64,000 bases of DNA from Geomobilibacter sp964431365. GTDB taxonomy: Bacteria > Desulfobacterota > Desulfuromonadia > Geobacterales > DSM-12255. Positions 43,724 through 52,071 of this stretch are shown here, piece by piece. Below the pieces are notes generated by a model. It made no database searches. It had not been told where the DNA came from and was given only the letters and a program-made list of their open reading frames with translations. Position 1 is the stretch's first letter, and every line of letters begins with the position of its first letter. Location of the stretch: the NCBI GenBank assembly GCA_964431365.1, contig CAYSJJ010000001.1, positions 55,292 through 119,291 on the forward strand, in the 5' to 3' direction. The position numbers and the translations under genes were made by a program.

Positions 43724-45372
43724 GCCCCCTCCATCTCTGCCATGGGACAAGTCCCGGTGGGGCAGCGGTGCTGCGACACATGCGCCTCGTATTCGTCGCG
43801 GAAATGGCGCAGGGTACTCAGGACCGGGTTGGGGGCGGCACTCCCCAGGCCGCAGAGACTGGTGTCGCGCAGGAGCGCGCAGAGCCCCTCCAGTTGGTCC
43901 AGGTCATCGCTACCGGCCTGCCCGGAGCAGATCCGGTCGAGTAGGAGCCCCATCTGCACGGTGCCGGCACGGCAGGGGACGCACTTGCCGCAGCTTTCGT
44001 CCTGACAGAAGCCAATGAAGAAGCGGGCCACGTCCACCATGCAGCAGCGGTCGTTCATGACGATCAACCCCCCCGACCCCATGATGGAGCCGAGCGCCTT
44101 CAGGTGTTCATAATCCACCGGCGTATCCAGGTGGCTGGCCGGGATGCAGCCGCCGCTCGGCCCGCCGGTCTGGGCTGCCTTGAAGGCACCCCCCGTGACC
44201 CCCCCCCCGATATCATCGACAATGGTGCGGAGGCTGGTCCCGAGCGGGACTTCAACGAGTCCGGCGTTCGCCAGGTCGCCGCAGATGGCAAAGACCTTGG
44301 TGCCGCTGTTGCCGGGAGAGCCGACGCTGGCGAACGCCTCGGCCCCGTCGCGGATGATCGTCGGGATGTTGGCGAAGGTCTCCACGTTGTTGATGAGGGT
44401 CGGCCTGCCGCGCAGGCCGGCCTGGGACGGGTAGGGCGGTCGGGGGATGGGGTGCCCTCGCCGCCCCATGACGGAGGCGAGCAGGGCGGTCTCTTCACCG
44501 CAGACGAAGGCCCCGGCCCCCATGCGGAGGTCGATCCTGAAGTTGACCCGGCTCCCCAGGATACGGCCCCCGAGGAGCTGCAGCTGTTCCGCAGCCCGGA
44601 TTGCCTGCTCCAACCGGGCCGCGGCCAGCGGGTATTCGCCGCGCACGTAGATGTACCCCTGTTCCGCACCGACGGCAAATCCTGCCAGAGCCATCCCCTC
44701 CAGGATCCGGTGGGGGTCGGCCTCCATGATGGTCCGGTCCATGTAGGCGCCCGGGTCCCCCTCGTCGCCATTGGCCACCACGTATTTCCGGCCGCTGCCG
44801 GCCTTCCTGACCAGTTCCCATTTGACCCCGGTCGGGTACCCGCCCCCCCCGCGGCCGCGCAGCCCGCTCCGGGTGACGGCATCGCAAACCGATTCCGGCG
44901 ACATCCCGTGCAGCGCCCGGGAGAGGGCCGCATACCCCCCCCTGGCGATATAGTCCTCGATCCGTTCCGGATCGGTGTAGCCGCAGTTGGCCAGCACCAG
45001 TCGGGTCTGGCCGGCAAAAAAGGGGAGGGTCAGGGGGAGTCGGTGCTCTTCCGGGGGGGGCGTTCTGGCCAGGAAGGTGTCGACGATCGTCACGGCCGTG
45101 GCCGGGGTGAGCCGTTCGTACAGGTGCTCGGCGCCGTCTGTCGTCACCACCCGGAGCAGCGGCCCCCGGCTGCAGGGGCCGACGCAACCGGTGCCGATCA
45201 CCCTGGTTTCGACGCCACCACCGCACCGGCGGATACGCTCCTCCACCGCGGCCTTGACCTCTGCGGCGCCCGCCGCCATGCAGGGCGAGCCCATGCAGAC
45301 ATGCAGGCGCAGGCAGCGCTGCTGCGCTTCTGCCTCGTGCCGCGCCAGCTTTTCCAGGTCGGTTGCGTTCAC
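43711..45372 (-). CDS. hoxF: Hydrogenase diaphorase flavoprotein (HoxF type)
   Basis: This 553-residue subunit binds FMN and NAD(H). It begins with a thioredoxin-like [2Fe-2S] domain (CMGSPC...GCVGPCSRGP, about residues 25-75), then the NuoF core with GLRGRGGGGYPTGVKW and GDEGDPGAYMDR for NAD/FMN binding, and a C-terminal [4Fe-4S] motif ESCGKCVPCRAGT. The start is GTG, overlapping the hoxE stop (GTGA). A longer frame upstream would read into hoxE and is not used. Confidence 0.93.
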   Translation of the reverse strand: MNATDLEKLARHEAEAQQRCLRLHVCMGSPCMAAGAAEVKAAVEERIRRCGGGVETRVIGTGCVGPCSRGPLLRVVTTDGAEHLYERLTPATAVTIVDTFLARTPPPEEHRLPLTLPFFAGQTRLVLANCGYTDPERIEDYIARGGYAALSRALHGMSPESVCDAVTRSGLRGRGGGGYPTGVKWELVRKAGSGRKYVVANGDEGDPGAYMDRTIMEADPHRILEGMALAGFAVGAEQGYIYVRGEYPLAAARLEQAIRAAEQLQLLGGRILGSRVNFRIDLRMGAGAFVCGEETALLASVMGRRGHPIPRPPYPSQAGLRGRPTLINNVETFANIPTIIRDGAEAFASVGSPGNSGTKVFAICGDLANAGLVEVPLGTSLRTIVDDIGGGVTGGAFKAAQTGGPSGGCIPASHLDTPVDYEHLKALGSIMGSGGLIVMNDRCCMVDVARFFIGFCQDESCGKCVPCRAGTVQMGLLLDRICSGQAGSDDLDQLEGLCALLRDTSLCGLGSAAPNPVLSTLRHFRDEYEAHVSQHRCPTGTCPMAEMEGACRY

Positions 45373-45875
45373 GACGGGGTATCTCCTGCCAGGGCGGCCT
45401 CGACGAGCGCTACGGCCTCCTCGGGGGAACTCTTTCCCGCCACCCGTCCGTCCAGCGCCACCAGGGGGGCAAGGACGCACTCCCCCACGCAGCGCGGGGC
45501 GGTTACGCTCAACCGGCCGTCGGCGGTGGTCCTGCCTGCCGTCACGTTGAACCGTTGCTCGATGCCGGCCAGAATCCTTCCTGACCCCTTGATGTGGCAG
45601 GCGGTCCCGCGGCAGACTGCGCAGGTGTGTTCTCCTTGGGGTTCGAGGGTGAAGAAATGGTAGAAGGTGGCAACCCCGTACACAATGCTGGGGGGGAGGC
45701 GGAGTCCCCTGGCGACGTGGGCAAGGGTATCCCTGTCCAGATAGCCCAACGTTTTCTGGGCAACATGGAGCACCTCGATCAGGGCATCGCGGTCGTAGCG
45801 GTGTTGCTGCATGGCCCGATCGACGGCGGCCAGACGGTTGTCGTCCGGCGCTGCAACAATGGCGGTGATGGGCAT
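45369..45875 (-). CDS. hoxE: Hydrogenase diaphorase [2Fe-2S] subunit (HoxE type)
   Basis: This 168-residue subunit resembles NuoE. The [2Fe-2S] ligands are in CAVCRGTACH and the later APRCVGECVLAPLVAL; the stretch IVYGVATFYHFFTLEPQGEH is conserved in NuoE/HoxE. It is the first gene of the hoxEFUYH operon. A plausible promoter lies at 45906-45933. The AT-rich leader of the minus strand contrasts with the GC-rich genes around it. Confidence 0.92.
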   Translation of the reverse strand: MPITAIVAAPDDNRLAAVDRAMQQHRYDRDALIEVLHVAQKTLGYLDRDTLAHVARGLRLPPSIVYGVATFYHFFTLEPQGEHTCAVCRGTACHIKGSGRILAGIEQRFNVTAGRTTADGRLSVTAPRCVGECVLAPLVALDGRVAGKSSPEEAVALVEAALAGDTPS

Positions 45876-45905
45876 GGATCCCCCACGGCGGGAGTGTTTT
45901 AAATA

Positions 45906-45933
45906 ATTATAATGGAGAAATATCTTTTTGCAG
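45906..45933 (-). promoter_or_regulatory. Possible promoter of the hox operon
   Basis: On the minus strand, CTGCAA (plus-strand 45928-45933) is followed after 16 nt by TATAAT (plus-strand 45906-45911), 30 nt before the hoxE start. The -10 is perfect and the -35 is weak. Confidence 0.4.
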
Positions 45934-45989
45934 GGATTTTCGGGAAGGTGCCCGGGCGGCTTGGTGAAGGCCGCCGGCATGGTTGAAGG

Positions 45990-46577
45990 CTAACGACCTT
46001 TTTTCAGGTCGATGAGGATCAGCTTGGCCACGGCCTTGAGGGTCTCGAACACCCCCTCGCCGGTGGCGGCGCAGGCTTCGAATTCGGGGACCCCCCGGGG
46101 ATTCAGCTCCCGGCGGAGTTCATCCAGTTCTACGATGTTGGGGAGGTCGCGCTTGTTGTACTGCACCACGAACGGGATTTTCTCCAGGTCGTAGCCCTGC
46201 TCCTTCAGGTTTATTCCGAGGTTGTCCAGCGACTCGATATTCGCCTCCATCCGCTCTTCCTGGGAGTCCGCAACGAAGACCACCCCGTCAACCCCCTTCA
46301 GGATCAGCTTCCTTGATGCATCATAGAAGACCTGTCCGGGGACCGTGTAGAGATGAAAACGGGTCTTGAAGCCGCGGATCTCGCCCAGCGCCAGGGGGAG
46401 GAAGTCGAAGAAGAGCGTCCGCTCGGTTTCGGTGGCCAGGCTGATCATCTTCCCCTTGGCCTCGGGAGCGGTCTTCTGATAGACGTACTGGAGATTGGTG
46501 GTCTTGCCGCACAGCCCTGGCCCGTAATAGACGATCTTGCAGTTTATCTCACGGGAGGCGTAGTTGATGAAGGACAT
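45990..46577 (-). CDS. mglA: MglA-like Ras-superfamily GTPase
   Basis: This 195-residue GTPase resembles MglA, which sets cell polarity and motility in Myxococcus. Motifs are the P-loop GPGLCGKT (residues 19-26), TVPGQ with T78 in place of the usual Asp of the G3 motif (typical of MglA), and NKRD (141-144). It is encoded just after an MglB-like protein, its expected GTPase-activating partner, with a 24-bp gap. Role in this organism is inferred from Myxococcus and may concern polar placement of motility or pili machinery. Confidence 0.93.
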   Translation of the reverse strand: MSFINYASREINCKIVYYGPGLCGKTTNLQYVYQKTAPEAKGKMISLATETERTLFFDFLPLALGEIRGFKTRFHLYTVPGQVFYDASRKLILKGVDGVVFVADSQEERMEANIESLDNLGINLKEQGYDLEKIPFVVQYNKRDLPNIVELDELRRELNPRGVPEFEACAATGEGVFETLKAVAKLILIDLKKGR

Positions 46578-46601
46578 AAGTGCCGGTACCTCGTCGGTAA
46601 G

Positions 46602-47093
46602 CTAGCTGAACAGATTATCGATGTCGTCGTCGGTGATCTCGGCAAAGGGGAAATCGCTGGTGCCGCTCTTCTCTTTTTCTTCGGCCTTGGTCATGAGCCG
46701 GTCGAAGATGGTGGTCAGTTCGTCCGAAGCCTTTTTCACCCGAAGCCTGACCAGTCCCAGGGAGGAGCGCGCGTCGAAGAGGACCACCAGGATGACCCGG
46801 CCGCCGACGATGGAGATGTGGAGGTTGTCCTTTTCCCCTTCGTGGAAGAGGATGGAGAACTCCTTCTCTCCGATCAGCTTGGCCAGGCCGCCGGTGGCGG
46901 CAATGTTCCCGGCCGTGAGCGAGGCGAGAGAGGTGGTGTCGAACCTCTCCACGTCGCCGACGCCGGAGATGAGCTGCCCGTTCTTGTCCACCAGGAAGAT
47001 GACTTTGGAGTTGGATTCCCGCAGCAGCTTTTCGATGACTGCATTGATTTCCTTGAACTCCTCATCGTACATCACCATCTGGGGATACGACAT
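46602..47093 (-). CDS. mglB: MglB-like roadblock/LC7 protein
   Basis: This 163-residue protein contains a roadblock/LC7 domain (about 10-125, with FLVDKNGQLIS and LVVLFDARSSLGLVRLRV) and a C-terminal tail (EEKEKSGTSDFPFAEITDDDIDNLFS). In Myxococcus, MglB stimulates GTP hydrolysis by MglA. The ATG preceded by AAGGAG is chosen; an upstream in-frame start would enter the PFOR terminator region. It forms a two-gene unit with mglA. Confidence 0.9.
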   Translation of the reverse strand: MSYPQMVMYDEEFKEINAVIEKLLRESNSKVIFLVDKNGQLISGVGDVERFDTTSLASLTAGNIAATGGLAKLIGEKEFSILFHEGEKDNLHISIVGGRVILVVLFDARSSLGLVRLRVKKASDELTTIFDRLMTKAEEKEKSGTSDFPFAEITDDDIDNLFS

Positions 47094-47184
47094 GGACAGC
47101 TCCTTGTGGAAGGCAGTGATGCAACAGATTTGTTTTATAACAGAAAAGGGAGCGCCTTTCAAGCAAGCCCGGCCTGCGGGCAAT

Positions 47185-47219
47185 AAAAAACGCCCCGGCA
47201 GATGACTGCCGGGGCGTTC
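47185..47219 (-). terminator. Rho-independent terminator of the PFOR gene
   Basis: CGCCCCGGCAG-TCAT-CTGCCGGGGCG followed by six T on the minus strand, 17 nt past the PFOR stop codon. Confidence 0.9.
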
Positions 47220-47236
47220 GCGTATCCAAAGAAGCG

Positions 47237-50200
47237 TTACTTCTTCTCGGTCGGACAGGCCGAGAAGCTGATGGCCGCCATCTTCTCGTAGAGCTCGAAG
47301 CGGCGGGTGTTCCAGTCGGTGGCCTGCGCCATGAGGGCGGTGGCAGCCTTCGGGTTGGCCTTCTTCAGCACCCGGTAGCGGTTCTCGCCGTAGGCGTACT
47401 CTTCGAACGGCATGGTCGGCGTCTTGCTGTCCAACTGCAGAGGGTTCTGCTCTTTGCAGGCCAGGTCCGGGTTGTAGCGGAACAGCGGCCAGTAACCGCA
47501 GGCCACGGCGTTCTTCTGCTCGTCAACGGCGGTGGTCATGTTGATGCCGTGGGCGATGCAGTGCGCATAGGCGATGATCAGCGACGGCCCGTCATAGGCC
47601 TCCGCTTCCATGAACGCCTTGATGCACTGGGCGGGATTGGCCAGGGAGACCTTGGCCACGTAGACATTGCCGTAGGCCATGGCGATCATCCCCAGGTCCT
47701 TCTTCGGCATCGCCTTGCCGCCGGCTGCGAACTGGGCTACGGCGCCCAGCGGGGTCGACTTGGAGGCCTGGCCGCCGGTGTTGGAGTAGACCTCGGTGTC
47801 GAGGACGAGGAGGTTGATGTTCTTGCCCGAGGCGATGACGTGGTCGAGGCCGCCGTAGCCGATGTCGTAGGCCCAGCCGTCGCCGCCGATGCACCATACC
47901 GACTTCTTCACCAGGTAGTCGGCCAGGGTCAGGAGCCGCTTGGCAGCCGGCTCGGGGCAGCCTTCCAGCGCCTTCTTCAGACCGGCGACGCGCTCGCGCT
48001 GCGCCTCGATGCCGGCCTGGGTCGACTGGTCCGCCACCTTGATCTCCTGCATGGTCGACTTGAAGGAGTCGCAGGATTTGCAGCCGCAGGTGAGGAGCTG
48101 GTCGAGGAGTTCCAGGGCCGCCTCGTTGAACTTGTCAACGGTGAGCCGCATGCCGAAGCCGAACTCGGCGTTGTCCTCGAACAGAGAGTTGGACCAGGCC
48201 GGTCCGCGACCGTCGCCACGCTTTGCCCACGGTGTGGTGGGGAGGTTGCCGCCGTAGATGGAGGTACAACCGGTAGCGTTGGCGATGAGTGCCCGATCGC
48301 CGAAGAGCTGGGAGAGGAGCTTGAGGTACGGGGTCTCGCCGCAGCCGGCGCAGGCGCCGGAGAATTCGAAGAGCGGACGGACCAGCTGGCTCCCCTTCAG
48401 GCTGTCCAGCTTGAGGAGGGAGAGTTCGGTTTCCGGCAGATTGAGGAAGAAGTCCCAGTTGGCCGCTTCCTGCTCGCGCAGGGGGGGCTGGAACTGCATG
48501 TTGATCGCCTTGTGGTTCGGGTTTTCCTTGCTCTTGGCCGGGCAGTTGTGGACGCAGGCACCGCAGCCGGTGCAGTCTTCCGGGGCCACCTGGAGGGTAA
48601 ACTTCAGACCTTTGAGGTCGTTACCCTTGGCGTCGGCAGATTTGAAGGTTGCCGGGGCCTTGGCAAGTGCTGCGCCGTCGTAGGCCTTCATCCGGATGGT
48701 GGCGTGGGGGCAGACGAAGGAGCAGATGCCGCACTGGATGCAGAGGCTCTCGTCCCATACCGGGATCTCCACGGCGATGTTCCGCTTCTCGTACTGGGAG
48801 GTGGCGGTGGGGAAGGTGCCGTCGGCCGGCATCTTGGAGACCGGCACGTCGTCGCCGTAGCCGGCGATGATGGTGGCGGTCACGTCCTGCACGAAGGCCG
48901 GGGCGTGGGAGCCGACAACGGGGGGCTTCTTCAGGCTGCTCGTGGCCGTGGCCGGGACCGTTACCTCGAAGATGTTCTCCAGGGCGGCGTCCACCGCCTT
49001 GTTGTTCATCTCCACGACCTTCTCGCCCGCCTTGCCGTAGGACTTCTTGATGGCGTCCTTGATGGAGTCGAGGGCGGTCTCCAGCGGGATGATGTTGGAG
49101 ATCTTGAAGAAGGCGGTCTGCATGATGACGTTGATCCGGGCGCCGAGGCCGAGCTCCTCGCCCAGCTTGATGGCGTTGATCACGTAGAACTTCAGCTTCT
49201 TGGCGATGATCTGCTGCTGCACCTCGATCGGCATGCTGTCCCAGATCTCGTCCTTGTTGAACGGGGAGCAGAGAAGGAACGTTGCCCCTTCCTTGGCCTT
49301 GCCGAGCATGTCGTACTTTTCCAGGAAGGAGAAGTTGTGGCAGGCGATGAAATCGGCCTGGTCGATCAGGTAGGGGGAGTTGATCGCCTTCTTGCCGAAG
49401 CGGAGGTGCGAGGTGGTGATGCTCCCGGCCTTCTTGGAGTCGTAGACGAAGTAGGCCTGGGCGTTGTTGTCGGTCCGCTCGCCGATGATCTTGATGGAGT
49501 TCTTGTTGGCGCCGACCGTGCCGTCGGAGCCGAGACCGAAGAACATGGCGGAGTAGATCCCCTCGGCCGGGTTCCGGAAGTTCGGGTCGAGCGGCAGGCT
49601 GCAGTTGGTCACGTCTTCGACGATGCCGACCACGAAGTGGTTCTTGGGACGGTCGTCCTTCAGGTTGTCGAACACGGCCTTGACCATGTTCGGGGTGAAC
49701 TCCTTGGAGCCGAGGCCGTAGCGGCCGCCGACGATGGCGGGGTAGCTGCTGAAGGAGAGCTTCTGGTCGGCCATGGCCTCGCCGATGGCGGTGCGGACGT
49801 CCAGGTAGAGCGGTTCGCCCAGGGAGCCGGGCTCCTTGGTGCGGTCGAGGACGGCGATCTTCTTGACGGTCTTCGGCAGGGCGGCGACAAAGGCGTCGAT
49901 GGGGAACGGCCGATAGAGGTGAACCTTGACTACGCCGACCTTCTCACCCTTGGCGATCAGGTTGTCGACGGTCTCCTGGATCGTGTCGGCAGCGGAACCC
50001 ATGACGACGATGACCCGCTCGGCATCCGGCGCACCGGCGTAGTCCACCAGCTTGTACTGGCGGCCGGCGATCTTGGCGAACTTGTCCATCTCTTCCTGGA
50101 CGATCTTGATGCACGGTTCATAGAAGGCGTTGACGGTTTCGCGACCCTGGAAGTAGACGTCCGGGTTCTGGGCCGTACCGCGCATGACCGGCCGGTCAGG

Positions 50201-50827
50201 GTTGAGACCACGGGCCTTGTGGGCGGCCACCAGGTCGTCGTCGATCATGGCGCGCATGTCGTCGTAGGTCAGCTCCTCAACCTTCTGGACCTCGTGGGAG
50301 GTGCGGAAGCCGTCGAAGAAGTGAACGAACGGCACTCGGGCGCGCAGGGTGGCGGCTTGGGCGATCAGGGCGAAGTCCATAACTTCCTGGACGTTGTTGG
50401 AGCAGAGCATCGCCCAGCCGGTGGAGCGGCAGGCCATGACGTCCGAGTGGTCGCCGAAGATGGAAAGGGCCTGGGCGGCAATGGCGCGGGCCGAGACGTG
50501 GAAGACGGTGGAGGTCAGCTCGCCGGCGATCTTGAACATGTTCGGGATCATCAGCAGGAGACCCTGGCTGGCGGTGAAGGTGGTGGTGAGTGCACCCGCC
50601 TGCAGGGCGCCGTGAACGGCACCGGCGGCGCCACCTTCCGACTGCATCTCTGCAACCGTCGGGATGGTGTTCCAGATGTTCTTCTCGCCGGCCGCGCTTT
50701 TGGCGTCGGAGATCTCACCCATGACCGATGACGGGGTGATGGGGTAGATGGCGATGACCTCGTTGGTGGCGTGCGCCACGTGGGCCGCGGCGGTATTGCC
50801 GTCGATGGTGACCATTTTGCGACTCAT
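47237..50827 (-). CDS. por: Pyruvate:ferredoxin (flavodoxin) oxidoreductase
   Basis: This 1196-residue single-chain enzyme oxidises pyruvate to acetyl-CoA and CO2, reducing ferredoxin, or runs in reverse for CO2 fixation. Order of domains: N-terminal pyruvate/TPP-binding region (IYPITPSSVMGE), a CoA-binding/gamma region, a ferredoxin-type domain with CIQCGICSFVCPHAT and CTGCGACVHNCPA, and the C-terminal TPP domain with CAGCGETPYLKLLSQLFG and ATGCTSIYGGNLPTTPW. AGGAGG precedes the ATG. Length is normal for the single-chain NifJ/Por type. The long open frame on the opposite strand is a codon-bias shadow. Confidence 0.95.
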   Translation of the reverse strand: MSRKMVTIDGNTAAAHVAHATNEVIAIYPITPSSVMGEISDAKSAAGEKNIWNTIPTVAEMQSEGGAAGAVHGALQAGALTTTFTASQGLLLMIPNMFKIAGELTSTVFHVSARAIAAQALSIFGDHSDVMACRSTGWAMLCSNNVQEVMDFALIAQAATLRARVPFVHFFDGFRTSHEVQKVEELTYDDMRAMIDDDLVAAHKARGLNPDRPVMRGTAQNPDVYFQGRETVNAFYEPCIKIVQEEMDKFAKIAGRQYKLVDYAGAPDAERVIVVMGSAADTIQETVDNLIAKGEKVGVVKVHLYRPFPIDAFVAALPKTVKKIAVLDRTKEPGSLGEPLYLDVRTAIGEAMADQKLSFSSYPAIVGGRYGLGSKEFTPNMVKAVFDNLKDDRPKNHFVVGIVEDVTNCSLPLDPNFRNPAEGIYSAMFFGLGSDGTVGANKNSIKIIGERTDNNAQAYFVYDSKKAGSITTSHLRFGKKAINSPYLIDQADFIACHNFSFLEKYDMLGKAKEGATFLLCSPFNKDEIWDSMPIEVQQQIIAKKLKFYVINAIKLGEELGLGARINVIMQTAFFKISNIIPLETALDSIKDAIKKSYGKAGEKVVEMNNKAVDAALENIFEVTVPATATSSLKKPPVVGSHAPAFVQDVTATIIAGYGDDVPVSKMPADGTFPTATSQYEKRNIAVEIPVWDESLCIQCGICSFVCPHATIRMKAYDGAALAKAPATFKSADAKGNDLKGLKFTLQVAPEDCTGCGACVHNCPAKSKENPNHKAINMQFQPPLREQEAANWDFFLNLPETELSLLKLDSLKGSQLVRPLFEFSGACAGCGETPYLKLLSQLFGDRALIANATGCTSIYGGNLPTTPWAKRGDGRGPAWSNSLFEDNAEFGFGMRLTVDKFNEAALELLDQLLTCGCKSCDSFKSTMQEIKVADQSTQAGIEAQRERVAGLKKALEGCPEPAAKRLLTLADYLVKKSVWCIGGDGWAYDIGYGGLDHVIASGKNINLLVLDTEVYSNTGGQASKSTPLGAVAQFAAGGKAMPKKDLGMIAMAYGNVYVAKVSLANPAQCIKAFMEAEAYDGPSLIIAYAHCIAHGINMTTAVDEQKNAVACGYWPLFRYNPDLACKEQNPLQLDSKTPTMPFEEYAYGENRYRVLKKANPKAATALMAQATDWNTRRFELYEKMAAISFSACPTEKK

Positions 50828-50881
50828 ACGAAACTCCTCCTGTCTGTATGGTGTTACCGAAACCGGTATCTATGCCGGTGG

Positions 50882-51475
50882 CTACATCTCTGAACGGCGC
50901 TCAAGGGCGTGGAACATGGTGGCGGCATCGACGAATTCCAGGTCGCCGCCGGTCGGGATGCCGTGGGCCAGCCTGGTCACCCGGACTCCTCGTTCCTTGA
51001 TGAGCCTGGTGAGGTAGAGCGCGGTAGCTTCCCCTTCGATGGAGAAGTTCGTGGCGATGACGACTTCCTGAATCGACTCATGCTCCAGACGCTGCATCAG
51101 TTCGGCGATCCTGAGATCGCCGGGGGTGACGCCGGCCAGGGGGGAGAGTGCTCCGTGCAGGACGTGGTAGCGGCCGCGGAAGGCGCTGCTCCGCTCGATC
51201 GCCATGGCATCCTGCGGCTCTTCGACGACGCAGAGGATGCCCCCTTGCCGCTCTTCACGGCAGATGGCGCACGGATCGTCCTCGGTGATCATGAAGCAGG
51301 TAGAGCAGAACCGGACCTTGCTGCGCACCTCCAGCAGGCTTTCCGCCAGAGCTGTCAGGTTGTCGGGTGTTTTCAGGAGATGCAGGGCGAGTCGCAAGGC
51401 GGTTTTTTCGCCGACCCCCGGCAATTTTTTCAGCTCTCCCACCAGTCTCCCCAGAGACATTGCCTTTTGTATCAT
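50882..51475 (-). CDS. recR: Recombination mediator RecR
   Basis: This 197-residue protein helps load RecA in gap repair. It has an N-terminal helix-hairpin-helix (LKKLPGVGEKTALRLALHLL), a C4 zinc finger (CSTCFMITEDDPCAIC) and a Toprim domain (LCVVEEPQDAMAIE ... HVLHGALSPLAG). Length is standard for RecR. It lies downstream of dnaX-ybaB but is set off by a terminator and an AT-rich region, so it may have its own promoter. Confidence 0.95.
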   Translation of the reverse strand: MIQKAMSLGRLVGELKKLPGVGEKTALRLALHLLKTPDNLTALAESLLEVRSKVRFCSTCFMITEDDPCAICREERQGGILCVVEEPQDAMAIERSSAFRGRYHVLHGALSPLAGVTPGDLRIAELMQRLEHESIQEVVIATNFSIEGEATALYLTRLIKERGVRVTRLAHGIPTGGDLEFVDAATMFHALERRSEM

Positions 51476-51686
51476 AATTTTCGTACCGATAAAACATATT
51501 TCTAGTGAGTTAGTAGTAGTGAATTTTATTGACAGTAAAAACTATTATTTATAGGAGTTTCCGTGTTTTATTTGAGAGTATACATAGATTATGTTTAGTT
51601 TGCCTAAAAAAGTAAAGCGCCCTTCCGGCTCGATGCATCATGCCGAAAGGGCGCTCCATACCAGCGGTTTGCGCTGTGGGCATGAA
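51476..51686. other. AT-rich spacer and terminator between ybaB and recR
   Basis: 211 bases, much more AT-rich than the flanks. It contains the stem AGCGCCCTTCCGGC ... GCCGAAAGGGCGCT (about 51615-51655), which on the minus strand is followed by a T-rich stretch and ends the ybaB transcript. The part near recR has a possible minus-strand -10 (TATAAA) but no clear -35. No gene was recognised. Confidence 0.6.
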
Positions 51687-52001
51687 TCAGAAGAGACCCG
51701 GGATACTGAGACCGCCAGTGGCCTTGCTCATTTCCTGGGCGATTTCCCCCTGCACCTTGGTCAGGGCCTCGTTGACGGCGGCAACGACCAGGTCCTGGAG
51801 CATCTCCACGTCTTCCGGATCGACCGCCTCTTTCTTGATGTTCAGGGAAACGATCTGGTTCTTGCCGTTGACCAGGGCGGTTACGACGCCGCCGCCGGCG
51901 CTTGCCTCGGCGGTCTTCAGGGTGGCTTCTTCCTGGATTTTCGCCATGCGCTGCTGCATCATCTGGGCCTGCTTCATGATATTGGCCAAGCCTTTGGACA
52001 T
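51687..52001 (-). CDS. ybaB: YbaB/EbfC nucleoid-associated protein
   Basis: This 104-residue DNA-binding protein belongs to the YbaB/EbfC family. Features are NIMKQAQMMQQRMAKIQEE at the N-terminus and VNGKNQIVSLNIKKEAVDPEDVEMLQDLVVAAVNEAL in the middle. It follows dnaX by 70 bp on the same strand, the order seen in many bacteria (dnaX-ybaB-recR). The ATG with GGAGG is used; a longer frame reads into dnaX. Confidence 0.93.
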   Translation of the reverse strand: MSKGLANIMKQAQMMQQRMAKIQEEATLKTAEASAGGGVVTALVNGKNQIVSLNIKKEAVDPEDVEMLQDLVVAAVNEALTKVQGEIAQEMSKATGGLSIPGLF

Positions 52002-52071
52002 ACGAACTTCCTCCTTTGGATTATCGTGGTACGGTCTGCTCTCTGTTACAGCGAACAAGAGTAACGCTGAT

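Noticed and set aside
47549..50731. Open frame of about 1060 codons on the plus strand opposite PFOR
   Set aside because: It is an antisense shadow caused by GC-rich codon usage; it has a low-complexity Gly/Val/Asp/Leu composition, no recognisable domain, and covers a clear PFOR gene.
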